This document shows positions 7,619 through 15,997 of a stretch of DNA of 36,022 bases, piece after piece. The DNA is taken from assembly GCA_005776885.1 (NCBI GenBank), contig SXOD01000012.1, positions 1 to 36,022 on the forward strand. The letters run 5' to 3'. Both the position numbers and the translations under genes were made by a program. Positions within the stretch are counted from its first letter, which is position 1, and each line of letters opens with the position of its first letter. The notes under the pieces are model-generated. The model saw only the letters and a list, made by a program, of their open reading frames with translations, made no database searches and had not been told where the DNA came from. This DNA comes from Planctomycetia bacterium (GTDB lineage: Bacteria > Planctomycetota > Phycisphaerae > Phycisphaerales > SM1A02).

Positions 7619-8973
7619 ATCAACGACGTGGTTCCGCTTTGGCCATCGTGGTCTGGTCGGTGGCCCTGCTCGCCTTGATCGCGGCCGGCATCCAGGTCGC
7701 CGGCTTTCGGCAGGCCACGCTTGGGCGCGAAGCCATCGCTCGCGTTCAGGCACGATGGGCCGCGCGTGCGGGGGTCGAGACGATGATTTCGCTCATGGAG
7801 TTTGACACCGAGAACCCCGAGCCAGACAACCCGCTCGCCCTGCTGCGTGACCTGGAAACCAATGCCGCGACGGAGCTGGGGACGGGGACGTACGACATCC
7901 GCCACGTGCTGGATGGCGTGGAATGGGCGGGCCCGCTTGACGAACACGCTCGGATGAATCTCAACCTCGCCGACAAGGCGATGCTTGGCAACATCCAGGA
8001 CATGATGTCTGACGTGGTCGATGCCGTGATCGACTGGCGCGACACGGACAGCGACGAGTCACCCATCGGTGCCGAAGGTGACTTCTACCTGAACCGAGGC
8101 ATGGGCTATTCGCCCCGCAATGCCAACTTTCGCAGCGTGGCCGAGCTGGAACTCGTGACCGGCGCGTACCCGACCGACGTGCGCGGGGAAGATTGGAACC
8201 TGAACAACCGCCTGGACCCGAACGAGGATGACGGAGACCTCACCTGGCCGGAGGACTCCGCAGATGGCGTCCTGGACGGCGGGTGGGGACGACTCTTCAC
8301 CTCGACCAGCCGCGACACCGGCCGTGCCATCGACGGCAAGCCGAAGGTCGACCTCAAGCACGCCAGCATCGACGAGATCCGGGAGGCGATCCCGTCCCTC
8401 AGTGCCGAACACGCCGCCGGCCTGATCACCTTCGCCCGGACCAGCAACCCGATGCTGGAAACGCTGATCATGGTGCCCCTGAGTCAGGCGGCGACCGGCG
8501 CGACCACACCAGCCGCCACGTCGGGGGGATCGGGGCGGACCGGGCGTTCCAGCGCCGGCGCCTCCTCGGCGAACTCGTCGATACCAGACCTGTCGCCCGA
8601 ACAGCTTCGTTCGGTCCTGAACATCTGCACCTTGACCGACTACACCCGGCCGGCGCCGGGGAAGCTGAACGTCAACTCGATGAGCCGAGACGTGCTGGTC
8701 CACCTCTTCGACCTCTCCACGAAGCAGGCTGATAACCTCCTCTCGCGTCGAGATCGAGCGAGGGATGGGTTCACCTCCATACTGGACCTGCAGGAAGCAG
8801 GACTTGATGCGCAATGGCTGGCGGCCAATGGCCGTTATCTGGATGTCGTGAGCAACGTGTACACCATCTCCTGCAAGGGTCGATCCCTCAACGGGCTCGC
8901 TGAAGCCGAGTTGATCGTCACCGTCGATCGATCCACCAAGCCCGCCACCATCCTCAGCTATCGAGAGAACTGA
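7615..8973 (+). CDS. gspK: T2SS minor pseudopilin GspK
   Basis: 452 aa, GTG start overlapping the gspJ stop by 4 nt. The N-terminus RRG|SALAIVVWSVALLALIA is a prepilin-type site lacking Glu at +5, which is the known peculiarity of GspK. The family signature follows: DEHARMNLN and a DAVIDWRDTD segment, with an acidic WNLNNRLDPNEDDGD region. A Ser/Gly/Thr-rich linker (about residues 290-322) interrupts the large alpha domain, after which helix-hairpin-helix-like segments (GKLNVNSMSRDVLVHLF) continue. GspK caps the pseudopilus tip and controls its length. The next gene begins 4 nt after the stop. Confidence 0.88.
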   Translation: MNQRRGSALAIVVWSVALLALIAAGIQVAGFRQATLGREAIARVQARWAARAGVETMISLMEFDTENPEPDNPLALLRDLETNAATELGTGTYDIRHVLDGVEWAGPLDEHARMNLNLADKAMLGNIQDMMSDVVDAVIDWRDTDSDESPIGAEGDFYLNRGMGYSPRNANFRSVAELELVTGAYPTDVRGEDWNLNNRLDPNEDDGDLTWPEDSADGVLDGGWGRLFTSTSRDTGRAIDGKPKVDLKHASIDEIREAIPSLSAEHAAGLITFARTSNPMLETLIMVPLSQAATGATTPAATSGGSGRTGRSSAGASSANSSIPDLSPEQLRSVLNICTLTDYTRPAPGKLNVNSMSRDVLVHLFDLSTKQADNLLSRRDRARDGFTSILDLQEAGLDAQWLAANGRYLDVVSNVYTISCKGRSLNGLAEAELIVTVDRSTKPATILSYREN

Positions 8974-8977
8974 ACAC

Positions 8978-11026
8978 GTGGCCGATCGCCGAGACCAGAC
9001 TGTTGACCAGGCCGTGCTGACGGTCCTGCTCCCCTCCCCTCACGAGGATGGGGGCTCACGCGCGCTCGTGGTCCGAGGCACGACGACCGGCCCCGTGTTC
9101 GTCACCGCCGAACACGCCGTCGGGGACGACGGGCTCATGGCCCTCTTGGCGGCGCACTCCTGTGGCCGGGTCTTGGTGGTGCTCCCCAGCGGGGCAACCC
9201 TTTGCCCCGGAATTCCGCTCCCCACCGAAGACGTGGCCTCGGCCGTTTCGGCGGCCGCCCTCCAGCGCGAGATGATGGTGGCGCAAGGCACTCCCTCCTA
9301 TCGAGTGGCCGTCGCATCCGCGCCATCCATCCGATCGCGGGCGGGGCGCTTTGCGTTGGCGACCACGTGGCTCGATGATGCCGGCTCGCTGCGAATGGCG
9401 CAGCGCCTGGCGAGCACCATCGCACCAACGGGTCGAACAAGACGATCGGCCCACGCGGACGTGGCGATTCGCTACCTCGCTCCGGCTGCCCTGACCTTGG
9501 CTGCGGTTGAGGCAGCGGCTCGCGAGGCCGACTCACCGGCCCTCGCCGTGTGGGTAGAGGACATCGCCGATCCGGAGCCGGGAGCGGGAGGGCTGGCCGC
9601 GTCGGTCACGCTCGCCGGTGGCGGGCTTGCGGCGTCGCGGACGACGCGACTGGTCGACGATGGAGCCCAGTCCATTGGCCGTGTGCTGCGACAGTTCGTG
9701 GCCGAGACCGCGACGATGGCCGGATGGCCGGACGCCACGACGGACGCGGCAGCGTCCGCCATCGAGGCCATCCCCGATGGGATGCATTCCACGCTCCACG
9801 CCATCGGGTTCTCGGTTCGCAGGCTGCTGGACCTCGAGGGCGCCCCGGAGGACCACGCCTGGTGGCACGACTTCGGCGCGTTGGCGGTGGCGGCTCACAT
9901 CGCCCTGGCGGATCCGGATGGCGCCGATCCAAGGGAAGGCACGATCGCCTCGCTTGCGACGCTGGAGCCCACGGCGCCTCGCGTGAAGCGCAGGATGCTG
10001 GCCTCGGCGATCCTGTCCCTGCAAGACCCGCGTCGAGCATGGCAGACAGCCGTCGCGGCACTCTTGGTCGTGGCCCTTGCTCCGATGGCCCTGGCCGGCG
10101 CACGGCTCCTGGTGCTGGAGCAGGCGTGCGGGGACCCCACCGAGATCCGGGAGCGCGTTGTCGAGACTGAACGTCGGCTGGCGATGTACCGCGATGCCGA
10201 CAAGCACGCGTGGAACATGTCAAAGCTGCTCGCCGACCTCTCCGCCGTCACGCCCGAGGCGATCGAGGTCGAGCAGATTCGCATCACGCAAGGCGGCGAC
10301 CTGACCGTTCGCGGAAAGGCGAAGCCGGCTGGAAGCGCCTCCGGGGCAGAGGCCATCCTGGCGATGGAGCGATTGATGTACGCCTCGCGCGTGTTCGATC
10401 GAGTCACCAAGGACTGGGATCCCACCGACGCGCGTGGATTGACGAAGTTCGTGCTCAACGCCACCGTCGCCCGTCCGTCGTTGATTCCGCCCTACCCGGC
10501 GGAGCAGGACTTTGCGGCGAAGACCATGCGAGACCGCCGCTACGGTCCCGCGGAGGATGATGTCACGGCAGGCGCTCCCGCCGCGACGGGACCCGCACCT
10601 GGGTCGCCCACCGGGGTCGATGGCGCCAGCGTCGGAGAATCGGTCGCCAGTGGCGAGCCGGTCAAGCCCTCTGACCTCCAGCCCGCCGACGCAGCAGGGT
10701 CCGGCGAGGCCACCGGGTCCTCTGGCCGGTCGGCGAACGCCGCGACGGGTGCCCGCGAGCGTGGCCTGTCCGGGGGAAGCGGCGCCGACGGCGTGGCCCG
10801 TCGAGGCGCACCGGTCACTCGATCGAGCGGCACGGAGGACGAGATCCCGCCGGCGCTCACGAGCGCCGAGGTGGAGGCGATGACCTTGTCCGAGGCGCAG
10901 GCGGCGCTGCCTCGCTACGCCACGGCCCGCAACGTCAACGGCGTGGACGACGAGACCAAGGCCCGGTTGCGAGCAGACTTCGACCTGCTCCTTGCCCAAA
11001 TCAAGAAGCTGAAGCAGGCTCCATGA
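8978..11026 (+). CDS. GspL-like inner-membrane T2SS protein with C-terminal helical module
   Basis: 682 aa, GTG start. A cytoplasmic N-terminal region (about 1-350) could be a divergent actin-like GspL/PilM domain, but no clear motif confirms it. One membrane helix lies near 358-383, then a coiled-coil stretch and a small periplasmic ferredoxin-like region (IEVEQIRITQGGDLTVRGKA), as in GspL/PilN. After this comes a disordered Gly/Ser/Ala/Pro-rich linker (about 510-620) and a final helical module at residues 627-678. That module is repeated in the GspC-like protein two genes downstream. Order after gspK and before a GspM-like gene supports the L role: tethering the ATPase to the platform. The stop overlaps the next start (ATGA). 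Confidence 0.75.
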   Translation: MADRRDQTVDQAVLTVLLPSPHEDGGSRALVVRGTTTGPVFVTAEHAVGDDGLMALLAAHSCGRVLVVLPSGATLCPGIPLPTEDVASAVSAAALQREMMVAQGTPSYRVAVASAPSIRSRAGRFALATTWLDDAGSLRMAQRLASTIAPTGRTRRSAHADVAIRYLAPAALTLAAVEAAAREADSPALAVWVEDIADPEPGAGGLAASVTLAGGGLAASRTTRLVDDGAQSIGRVLRQFVAETATMAGWPDATTDAAASAIEAIPDGMHSTLHAIGFSVRRLLDLEGAPEDHAWWHDFGALAVAAHIALADPDGADPREGTIASLATLEPTAPRVKRRMLASAILSLQDPRRAWQTAVAALLVVALAPMALAGARLLVLEQACGDPTEIRERVVETERRLAMYRDADKHAWNMSKLLADLSAVTPEAIEVEQIRITQGGDLTVRGKAKPAGSASGAEAILAMERLMYASRVFDRVTKDWDPTDARGLTKFVLNATVARPSLIPPYPAEQDFAAKTMRDRRYGPAEDDVTAGAPAATGPAPGSPTGVDGASVGESVASGEPVKPSDLQPADAAGSGEATGSSGRSANAATGARERGLSGGSGADGVARRGAPVTRSSGTEDEIPPALTSAEVEAMTLSEAQAALPRYATARNVNGVDDETKARLRADFDLLLAQIKKLKQAP

Positions 11027-11628
11027 ACACCCGGATCGAGGCACTCCTTCGCCGATGGCACGCACTCCCTCCTGCGGGCAAGTTCGGTGTCTCCGTGGTG
11101 GGTGCGCTCGCCATTTACTTTGGGCTCGAGGACACGACCTGGAGGATTGCCGAGGAATGGCGTGCCGAGGCCGACGGACTGCAGCAGTTGCTGCGACGAG
11201 CGGACTCGATCACCCAATCCAGCCATGCTGCCACCCAATTGATCCTCATCCACGGCGATCTCCGTCCGCCTCGCGACGCCGCGGCCGGCAACCAGGCCCT
11301 GGCCGAGGCGGTGACGGTGGCGCTCGCCAGGAACCACATCACCAACTATTCCTTCGAGGCGCGGTCTGGCGCAAAACTCCCAAGCGGTAGTTTTGCCGGG
11401 GCACTGCCATCGGGGAAGCGAGTGGAACAAGTCAGTGCCGAGGTGACCTTTGAGTCGTCCCCCGAGGACGCGTTCAAGGTGATTGCCAACCTGGAGTCTG
11501 ACCAATCCGTGGATGGGGTTCGATCGCTGCGCATGGACTACGCCGAGAACACCAAGCGTGTGACGGTCGCCCTGACGGTCAATGCGTGGGTCATCGCCGG
11601 CAATCGCGGTGCCCGGAGGACGCCATGA
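11023..11628 (+). CDS. GspM/PilO-like inner-membrane protein
   Basis: 201 aa, ATG overlapping the previous stop as ATGA. A short cytoplasmic N-terminus, a single membrane helix near residues 20-33, a coiled-coil segment rich in Arg/Leu/Ala, and a C-terminal alpha-beta part (VEQVSAEVTFESSPEDAFKVI) match the GspM/PilO plan. GspM binds and stabilises GspL. Family members diverge so far that the call depends on size, topology and gene order. The stop TGA (11626-11628) is shared with the following ATG at 11625. Confidence 0.7.
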   Translation: MNTRIEALLRRWHALPPAGKFGVSVVGALAIYFGLEDTTWRIAEEWRAEADGLQQLLRRADSITQSSHAATQLILIHGDLRPPRDAAAGNQALAEAVTVALARNHITNYSFEARSGAKLPSGSFAGALPSGKRVEQVSAEVTFESSPEDAFKVIANLESDQSVDGVRSLRMDYAENTKRVTVALTVNAWVIAGNRGARRTP

Positions 11629-12566
11629 GCGTCATCGATGGCATCCGGAACATCCTTCCCTCGGGTGTGCGCTGGTCCGGCCCGTTCGTCGTGGCGTGCC
11701 TGCTCTCGCTCATTGGGGCGATCACGATCGCCGATGGCATCCTTGGCCTCGGCACGGCGCTGACGACGCCGAGTTCGGCGATTCCCGAAGACCCCCTTGC
11801 CGAGACGCTCTCGGACGCCGAGTCGTTCCGCGACCTTTGCGTGCGCCGAACGGCCGGCCGGAGCCTCTTCGCCCCACCGACTCCGCCACCTCGCCGCGTG
11901 GTGGTTGCCCCCCCGCCGCCGCCACCCCCTCCTCCGCCGCCACCGGCACCAGTCGAGCCAGTGGTCCCTGCGACGTACACGGGTCCGAAGCCAAAGGGGA
12001 TGATGCCGTCCGGCGTCATCTTCGACAACGCCAAGATCATTCGCGTCGGCGAGGAGTCAGGCGGCGTGAAGGTCCTCGAAATCATCGACGCCCGGACGGT
12101 CAGGCTGGCCCACGCTGGTGGGACCTATGACGTGGACGCATTCGGTGCCGCGTCGCTCGCCAGCCTGTCGCAGCCATGGAGTTCCGCGACGCTGCCGACG
12201 GGAGCGGCCACTGGCATTCGCCCATTCATCGAACAACCTGCTCCCCCGGTTGATCCTGAAGCGAATGAAGGCGAGGATGCGGCGAGGGGCGGGCGAGAGC
12301 AGGGAGATACACCGCCCCCCGAGTCCGATCCCAATTTCCAAGAACCGCCACCGGCCACGGATGGCTCGTCCGCGCCTGAACCGTTGACCGAGGAGGCCAT
12401 CAAGGCGATGAGCCGTGACGACGTGATGGCAGCCCTGACGCGCATCCGAGACGCCAAGAAGAACCCGCAGATCGATGCGGAACTCAAGGCCCGACTTGAC
12501 AGTGAACAGCGACTGCTGCTGGACCACGTTCGACAACTTCCTCCGCCGCAGGGATCAGCCTCCTGA
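11625..12566 (+). CDS. GspC/PilP-like protein with polyproline linker and C-terminal helical module
   Basis: 313 aa from ATG 11625, supported by GGAGGA at 11615-11620 and an ATGA overlap with the previous gene. Membrane helix near 15-40, then a linker containing 12 consecutive prolines (96-107). A small beta domain follows (about 125-190, GVIFDNAKIIRVGEESGG...TVRLAHAGGTYDVDAF), resembling a GspC homology-region or PilP domain that contacts the secretin. A disordered acidic/Pro stretch leads to a helical module at residues 254-305 shared with the GspL-like protein. The role would be linking the inner-membrane platform to GspD, whose gene follows after 28 bp. Family assignment is by topology and position. 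Confidence 0.72.
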   Translation: MSVIDGIRNILPSGVRWSGPFVVACLLSLIGAITIADGILGLGTALTTPSSAIPEDPLAETLSDAESFRDLCVRRTAGRSLFAPPTPPPRRVVVAPPPPPPPPPPPPAPVEPVVPATYTGPKPKGMMPSGVIFDNAKIIRVGEESGGVKVLEIIDARTVRLAHAGGTYDVDAFGAASLASLSQPWSSATLPTGAATGIRPFIEQPAPPVDPEANEGEDAARGGREQGDTPPPESDPNFQEPPPATDGSSAPEPLTEEAIKAMSRDDVMAALTRIRDAKKNPQIDAELKARLDSEQRLLLDHVRQLPPPQGSAS

Positions 12567-12594
12567 ACCCGATCCCCCACCCCGAGACACGATC

Positions 12595-15399
12595 ATGCTG
12601 CACGCGCCATCTCGCCCGCATCCCTGCTCCTTGACCAAGCCGACGTGCCGCGTTCGCCACCTGGGCGCCTGGGCCCATGCGGCTGGTGCGTTGCTGGCGT
12701 TCGCCGTGGCGGCGTCGGCCAGTGCCTGGCAGTCGTCAAGCCGATCGACCGATCCAGATCCGCAACCCTCGGCTCCCGCGCCGACGGACACGACGACGTC
12801 CTCGCCCCCCGACACCGCACCAGCAGCGACGGCCGATCCGGCCGCTGCCACGAGCCCTTCCCCCGCCACCGCACAACGCGCACCGGCCCAAGGCGTCGGG
12901 TATCGGCCCGACCGGCGCGAGCTGGATGATGAACTGGTCCCGTGCAACTTCCGGGACCAACCCTTCGAGTCGCTGATCCCGATCATCGTGGAATACACGG
13001 GAAAGACGGTGCTCCCCAAGAGCGCCGCGCTCCGCAACACGCAGGTCACGATCATGAACGACAAGCTGGTGACGAAGCGCGAGGCGCTGGAACTCATCTT
13101 CCAGGCGCTTCGCCTGAATGACATCGGCGTCGTGGAGACGCCTGAGTTCATCATGCTGGATTCGCTGTCGAACGTGACCAAGCTCCAGCCGATCACGGTC
13201 CTCGGCCCCGACACCGACGTGATCCGCATGGCCGACAACGGGCAGTTCGTGATCAAGGTGTGGCAGGTCCGGAACACGAAGGCCTCCGCGATCTTCGACC
13301 GGATCAACGCCTCGCTCCCGGACTACGCCAAGATCGAGGTGGACAACTCCTCCAACCAGCTGATCCTCGAGGGCGACGTCGCCCTCTGCAAGCGCACCCA
13401 GGAACTCATCTCGATCCTGGACGTCCCACCTTTCCAGGACATCCGGACAGAGACCTTCCGGCTCCAGTATGCCGATGCACAGACGATTTCCGGCGTCATC
13501 ACGGAACTGTTCAGCGCCTCGCGGGCCAGCGGCGGGGCGTCCAGCGCGGCCCGCAACCAGGGCAATCGTGGAAACCCCCGCGCCGGCGCCGAGGGCGCAC
13601 CCGTGCAGGTTGGCACCTCGGAGTCGTTGTTGGTCTCGGTGATCCCCGCCACCAACAGCATCACGGTCCGCGCCGAGCCTGAGATCATGAAGGACATCAG
13701 GGGGCTGATCCGCGACGTGTGGGACATCGACCCACAGCGCGACGGCAGCCTCTTCAGGACCTACCAGCTCAAGCACACTGATCCACTCAAGGTGCAGGAC
13801 ATCCTCCAGAACTTGCTCGGGGGCGGCGGGGCATCTTCCAATGCTGGCCGCGGTGGCCAAGGCAATCGAGTGGCTGGCGCACAGGGCGGCGGCGGCGATA
13901 CCGGCGCGACGGCCGCCGTCGAGAACATCTTCCAGATCGAGGCGTACCCGGACTCCAACCGGCTCGTGATTCTCAGCAAGACGCCCGACAACTTTGCCTG
14001 GCTGGACAAGATGGTCGAGGAACTTGACCAGCCCGTGCTCGCGGGCGCCCCACGGGTGGTTGAGCTGAAGTACGCCAGCGCGGTCGAGGTGAGCGAGATC
14101 GTGAACGCCATCCTGGCGCCTCCCGGTGCGCAGGCGGAGATCGCGGCTCCGGAGGAGGGCCTGAGCGGCATCAACTTCGAGACCGCAGGATCCGGCAGCA
14201 CGGAAACGGTTGGCGGAACCACTGGGTCCAACCAGACCATTCGGTTCCCGTGGCAGCAGCGCACGGGTGGCGCCAACCAGGATCCACAGGCCGAAGTCAG
14301 CGCGTTGATCGGCAAGAGCCGCATCGTCCCCAACGCAGGACAGAACTCGCTCCTCGTCCTGGCGCCCCCGGAAATCACCGACGCGCTCGTGGACGTCATC
14401 AAGGAACTGGACAAGCCCGGCCGGCAGGTCATGATTCAGGCCACGCTCGCGGAGGTGGAGTTGGGCGACCAGTTCGCGATGGGGATCAAGTTTGGTCCGC
14501 AAGGGACCGTCTCGGCCTCCAATCCCGTGGACTCGATCATCTCGAGCACCACGACGGAGTACACGCGCGACAACATCGACTTCGAGAGCATCTTTACGGA
14601 CTTCTTGTTCCAGGGGACCGTGAACGCCGACGTCGTGCTGCAGGCCCTGCAGCAAAAGACCTCCGTCCGCATCCTGCAGGAGCCGAAGATCTTCACCAGC
14701 GACAACCAAGAGGCCAAGTTCTTCACTGGCCAGGACGTCCCCTTCCAGGAGGGGTCGACCTCTGACGCAGCCGGCACCACGGCGAGCTACGTCCAGGTGC
14801 CGGTCGGCATCGGCCTGAATGTCCGCCCTCGCATCACGGCCGACGGCCACGTCGCGATGGATGTCGAGGTCTTGCTCTCGAACGTGAACACCACGAGCGC
14901 CGCCAGCCTTCAGGTGGGCGGCAATCCTGTCATCGATCGCCGCCAGACGAAGACCACGGTCACGGTGAAGGATCGCCAGACGGTGGTGCTCTCGGGCATC
15001 CGCATCGAGACCGAGAACAACAGCAAGGACGGCATCCCGTTCCTGAGCGACATCCCCCCCTTCAACGTGATCTTCGGGTCGGTGGACAACGCGACGACGG
15101 TCAAGGAACTCTTGATCTTCCTTCAACCGGTCGTGCAGGGCAACCCCGACGATTCATCTGCGATCAATGCCGCCGACCTGGAACGGCTTGAGGCGCTGCG
15201 AAAGAAGTTGGACGACGAGACCAAGAAGAAGATCTTCGAGGGCAAGGCCGTTCCGAGAGACGTCGATCCGGCCCCCGCCCCCACCGCAGCAATGGCTCCA
15301 GCAGCCGCGCCAGTTCCCGCTCCTGCAGCGGCCCCGGCTCCTGCAGCGGCGCCGACAGCGGCCCCGATCCTGGAGCCGGACGTTCCGGCCAACCCCTGA
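12595..15399 (+). CDS. gspD: T2SS secretin GspD
   Basis: 934 aa from ATG 12595, which places a signal peptide at about 1-44 (HAAGALLAFAVAASASAW). A Pro/Ala/Thr-rich linker follows, then the N0 domain from about residue 116, N1-N3 repeats to about 490 separated by Gly/Asn-rich insertions, and the secretin beta-barrel domain at about 610-848. The barrel includes the characteristic VPVGIGLNVRPRITADG and DRRQTKTTVTVKDRQTVVLSG segments. It forms the outer-membrane channel. A Pro-Ala tail of about 50 residues ends the protein. It is the last gene of the operon. An upstream in-frame ATG at 12475 would overlap the GspC-like gene and bury the signal peptide, so it was rejected. No clear terminator was seen in 15400-15498. 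Confidence 0.94.
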   Translation: MLHAPSRPHPCSLTKPTCRVRHLGAWAHAAGALLAFAVAASASAWQSSSRSTDPDPQPSAPAPTDTTTSSPPDTAPAATADPAAATSPSPATAQRAPAQGVGYRPDRRELDDELVPCNFRDQPFESLIPIIVEYTGKTVLPKSAALRNTQVTIMNDKLVTKREALELIFQALRLNDIGVVETPEFIMLDSLSNVTKLQPITVLGPDTDVIRMADNGQFVIKVWQVRNTKASAIFDRINASLPDYAKIEVDNSSNQLILEGDVALCKRTQELISILDVPPFQDIRTETFRLQYADAQTISGVITELFSASRASGGASSAARNQGNRGNPRAGAEGAPVQVGTSESLLVSVIPATNSITVRAEPEIMKDIRGLIRDVWDIDPQRDGSLFRTYQLKHTDPLKVQDILQNLLGGGGASSNAGRGGQGNRVAGAQGGGGDTGATAAVENIFQIEAYPDSNRLVILSKTPDNFAWLDKMVEELDQPVLAGAPRVVELKYASAVEVSEIVNAILAPPGAQAEIAAPEEGLSGINFETAGSGSTETVGGTTGSNQTIRFPWQQRTGGANQDPQAEVSALIGKSRIVPNAGQNSLLVLAPPEITDALVDVIKELDKPGRQVMIQATLAEVELGDQFAMGIKFGPQGTVSASNPVDSIISSTTTEYTRDNIDFESIFTDFLFQGTVNADVVLQALQQKTSVRILQEPKIFTSDNQEAKFFTGQDVPFQEGSTSDAAGTTASYVQVPVGIGLNVRPRITADGHVAMDVEVLLSNVNTTSAASLQVGGNPVIDRRQTKTTVTVKDRQTVVLSGIRIETENNSKDGIPFLSDIPPFNVIFGSVDNATTVKELLIFLQPVVQGNPDDSSAINAADLERLEALRKKLDDETKKKIFEGKAVPRDVDPAPAPTAAMAPAAAPVPAPAAAPAPAAAPTAAPILEPDVPANP

Positions 15400-15498
15400 C
15401 CCAACCCCTAGGGCAGTGGAAGTCTGGAACCCGGCTCGGAGCAATCCGCGAGACGGCATCCCCCGGACGGTCGACCACACTAGGCGCCTTGACGCCGA

Positions 15499-15945
15499 CT
15501 ATTCCTCTTCGCGATAGTCGTCGTAACCGGCGAACTCGTCGTCGTCCTCTTCCTCATCATCCTCTGCGTCTTCGTCGTCCTCTGACTCATCTTCCAAGAG
15601 GTCTTCGTCTTCGTCCTCGTCTTCGTCTTCGTCCTCGTCTTCGTCTTCGTCCTCGTCTTCGTCTTCGTCCTCGTCTTCGTCCTCGTCTTCGTCCTCGTCT
15701 TCGTCCTCGTCTTCGTCTTCGTCCTCGTCTTCGTCCTCGTCCTCGTCTTCGTCTTCGTCCCCTGACTTCTTCGACTTGCGGGCTGCCTCGACCCCGGGAC
15801 GCGCCTGGACGATCGCCTCAAGCCATGCAGGCCTCAGTTCGGTGGACGGGGAGCCGTCAAGCCACACTGGCTCGAGTCGGGTGAGAATCGTGTCTACAGG
15901 TCCGGAGCATCCGGCCCATGGGTGTTGTTGATTGAGAAGAACCAT
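15499..15945 (-). CDS. Small acidic protein with (Glu-Asp)26 tract
   Basis: 148 aa. The ATG at 15945 is favoured because GGAGG (15958-15962 on this strand) lies 12 nt upstream and a conserved-looking N-terminal part then starts (MVLLNQQHPWAGCSGPVDT). About 65 ordinary residues end in a basic patch (ARKSKKSG), followed by an uninterrupted run of 26 Glu-Asp dipeptides and an acidic tail ending in GYDDYREEE. No signal peptide or membrane helix. The gene lies 52 bp downstream of the beta-propeller gene on the same strand, probably in its transcript. Function unknown. A polyanionic tail could bind cations or basic proteins, but this is inference. Upstream in-frame starts would overlap the neighbour's 3' end. 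Confidence 0.7.
   Translation of the reverse strand: MVLLNQQHPWAGCSGPVDTILTRLEPVWLDGSPSTELRPAWLEAIVQARPGVEAARKSKKSGDEDEDEDEDEDEDEDEDEDEDEDEDEDEDEDEDEDEDEDEDEDEDEDEDEDEDLLEDESEDDEDAEDDEEEDDDEFAGYDDYREEE
15601..15756 (-). repeat. Hexanucleotide satellite, 26 units of GTCYTC
   Basis: 26 consecutive hexamers on the + strand, each GTCTTC or GTCCTC, encode the Glu-Asp tract of the minus-strand acidic gene. The pattern of T and C variants has an 18-bp higher-order period at first (TTC pattern) and then a 12-bp period (TC pattern), a signature of successive slippage events. Because units are 6 bp, length changes stay in frame. Confidence 0.97.
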
Positions 15946-15997
15946 GTCGTCGTGCCTCCGAGGAGTGGCGGGAATATCGCAGCCGTTCCCGGGATTG

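Noticed and set aside
12736..15126. 796-codon open frame antisense to gspD
   Set aside because: The secretin is unambiguous on the + strand; the reverse frame lacks domains and start signals.
15601..15756. Repeat array considered as CRISPR
   Set aside because: It is a continuous hexamer array with no spacers and no cas genes nearby; it is a coding microsatellite.
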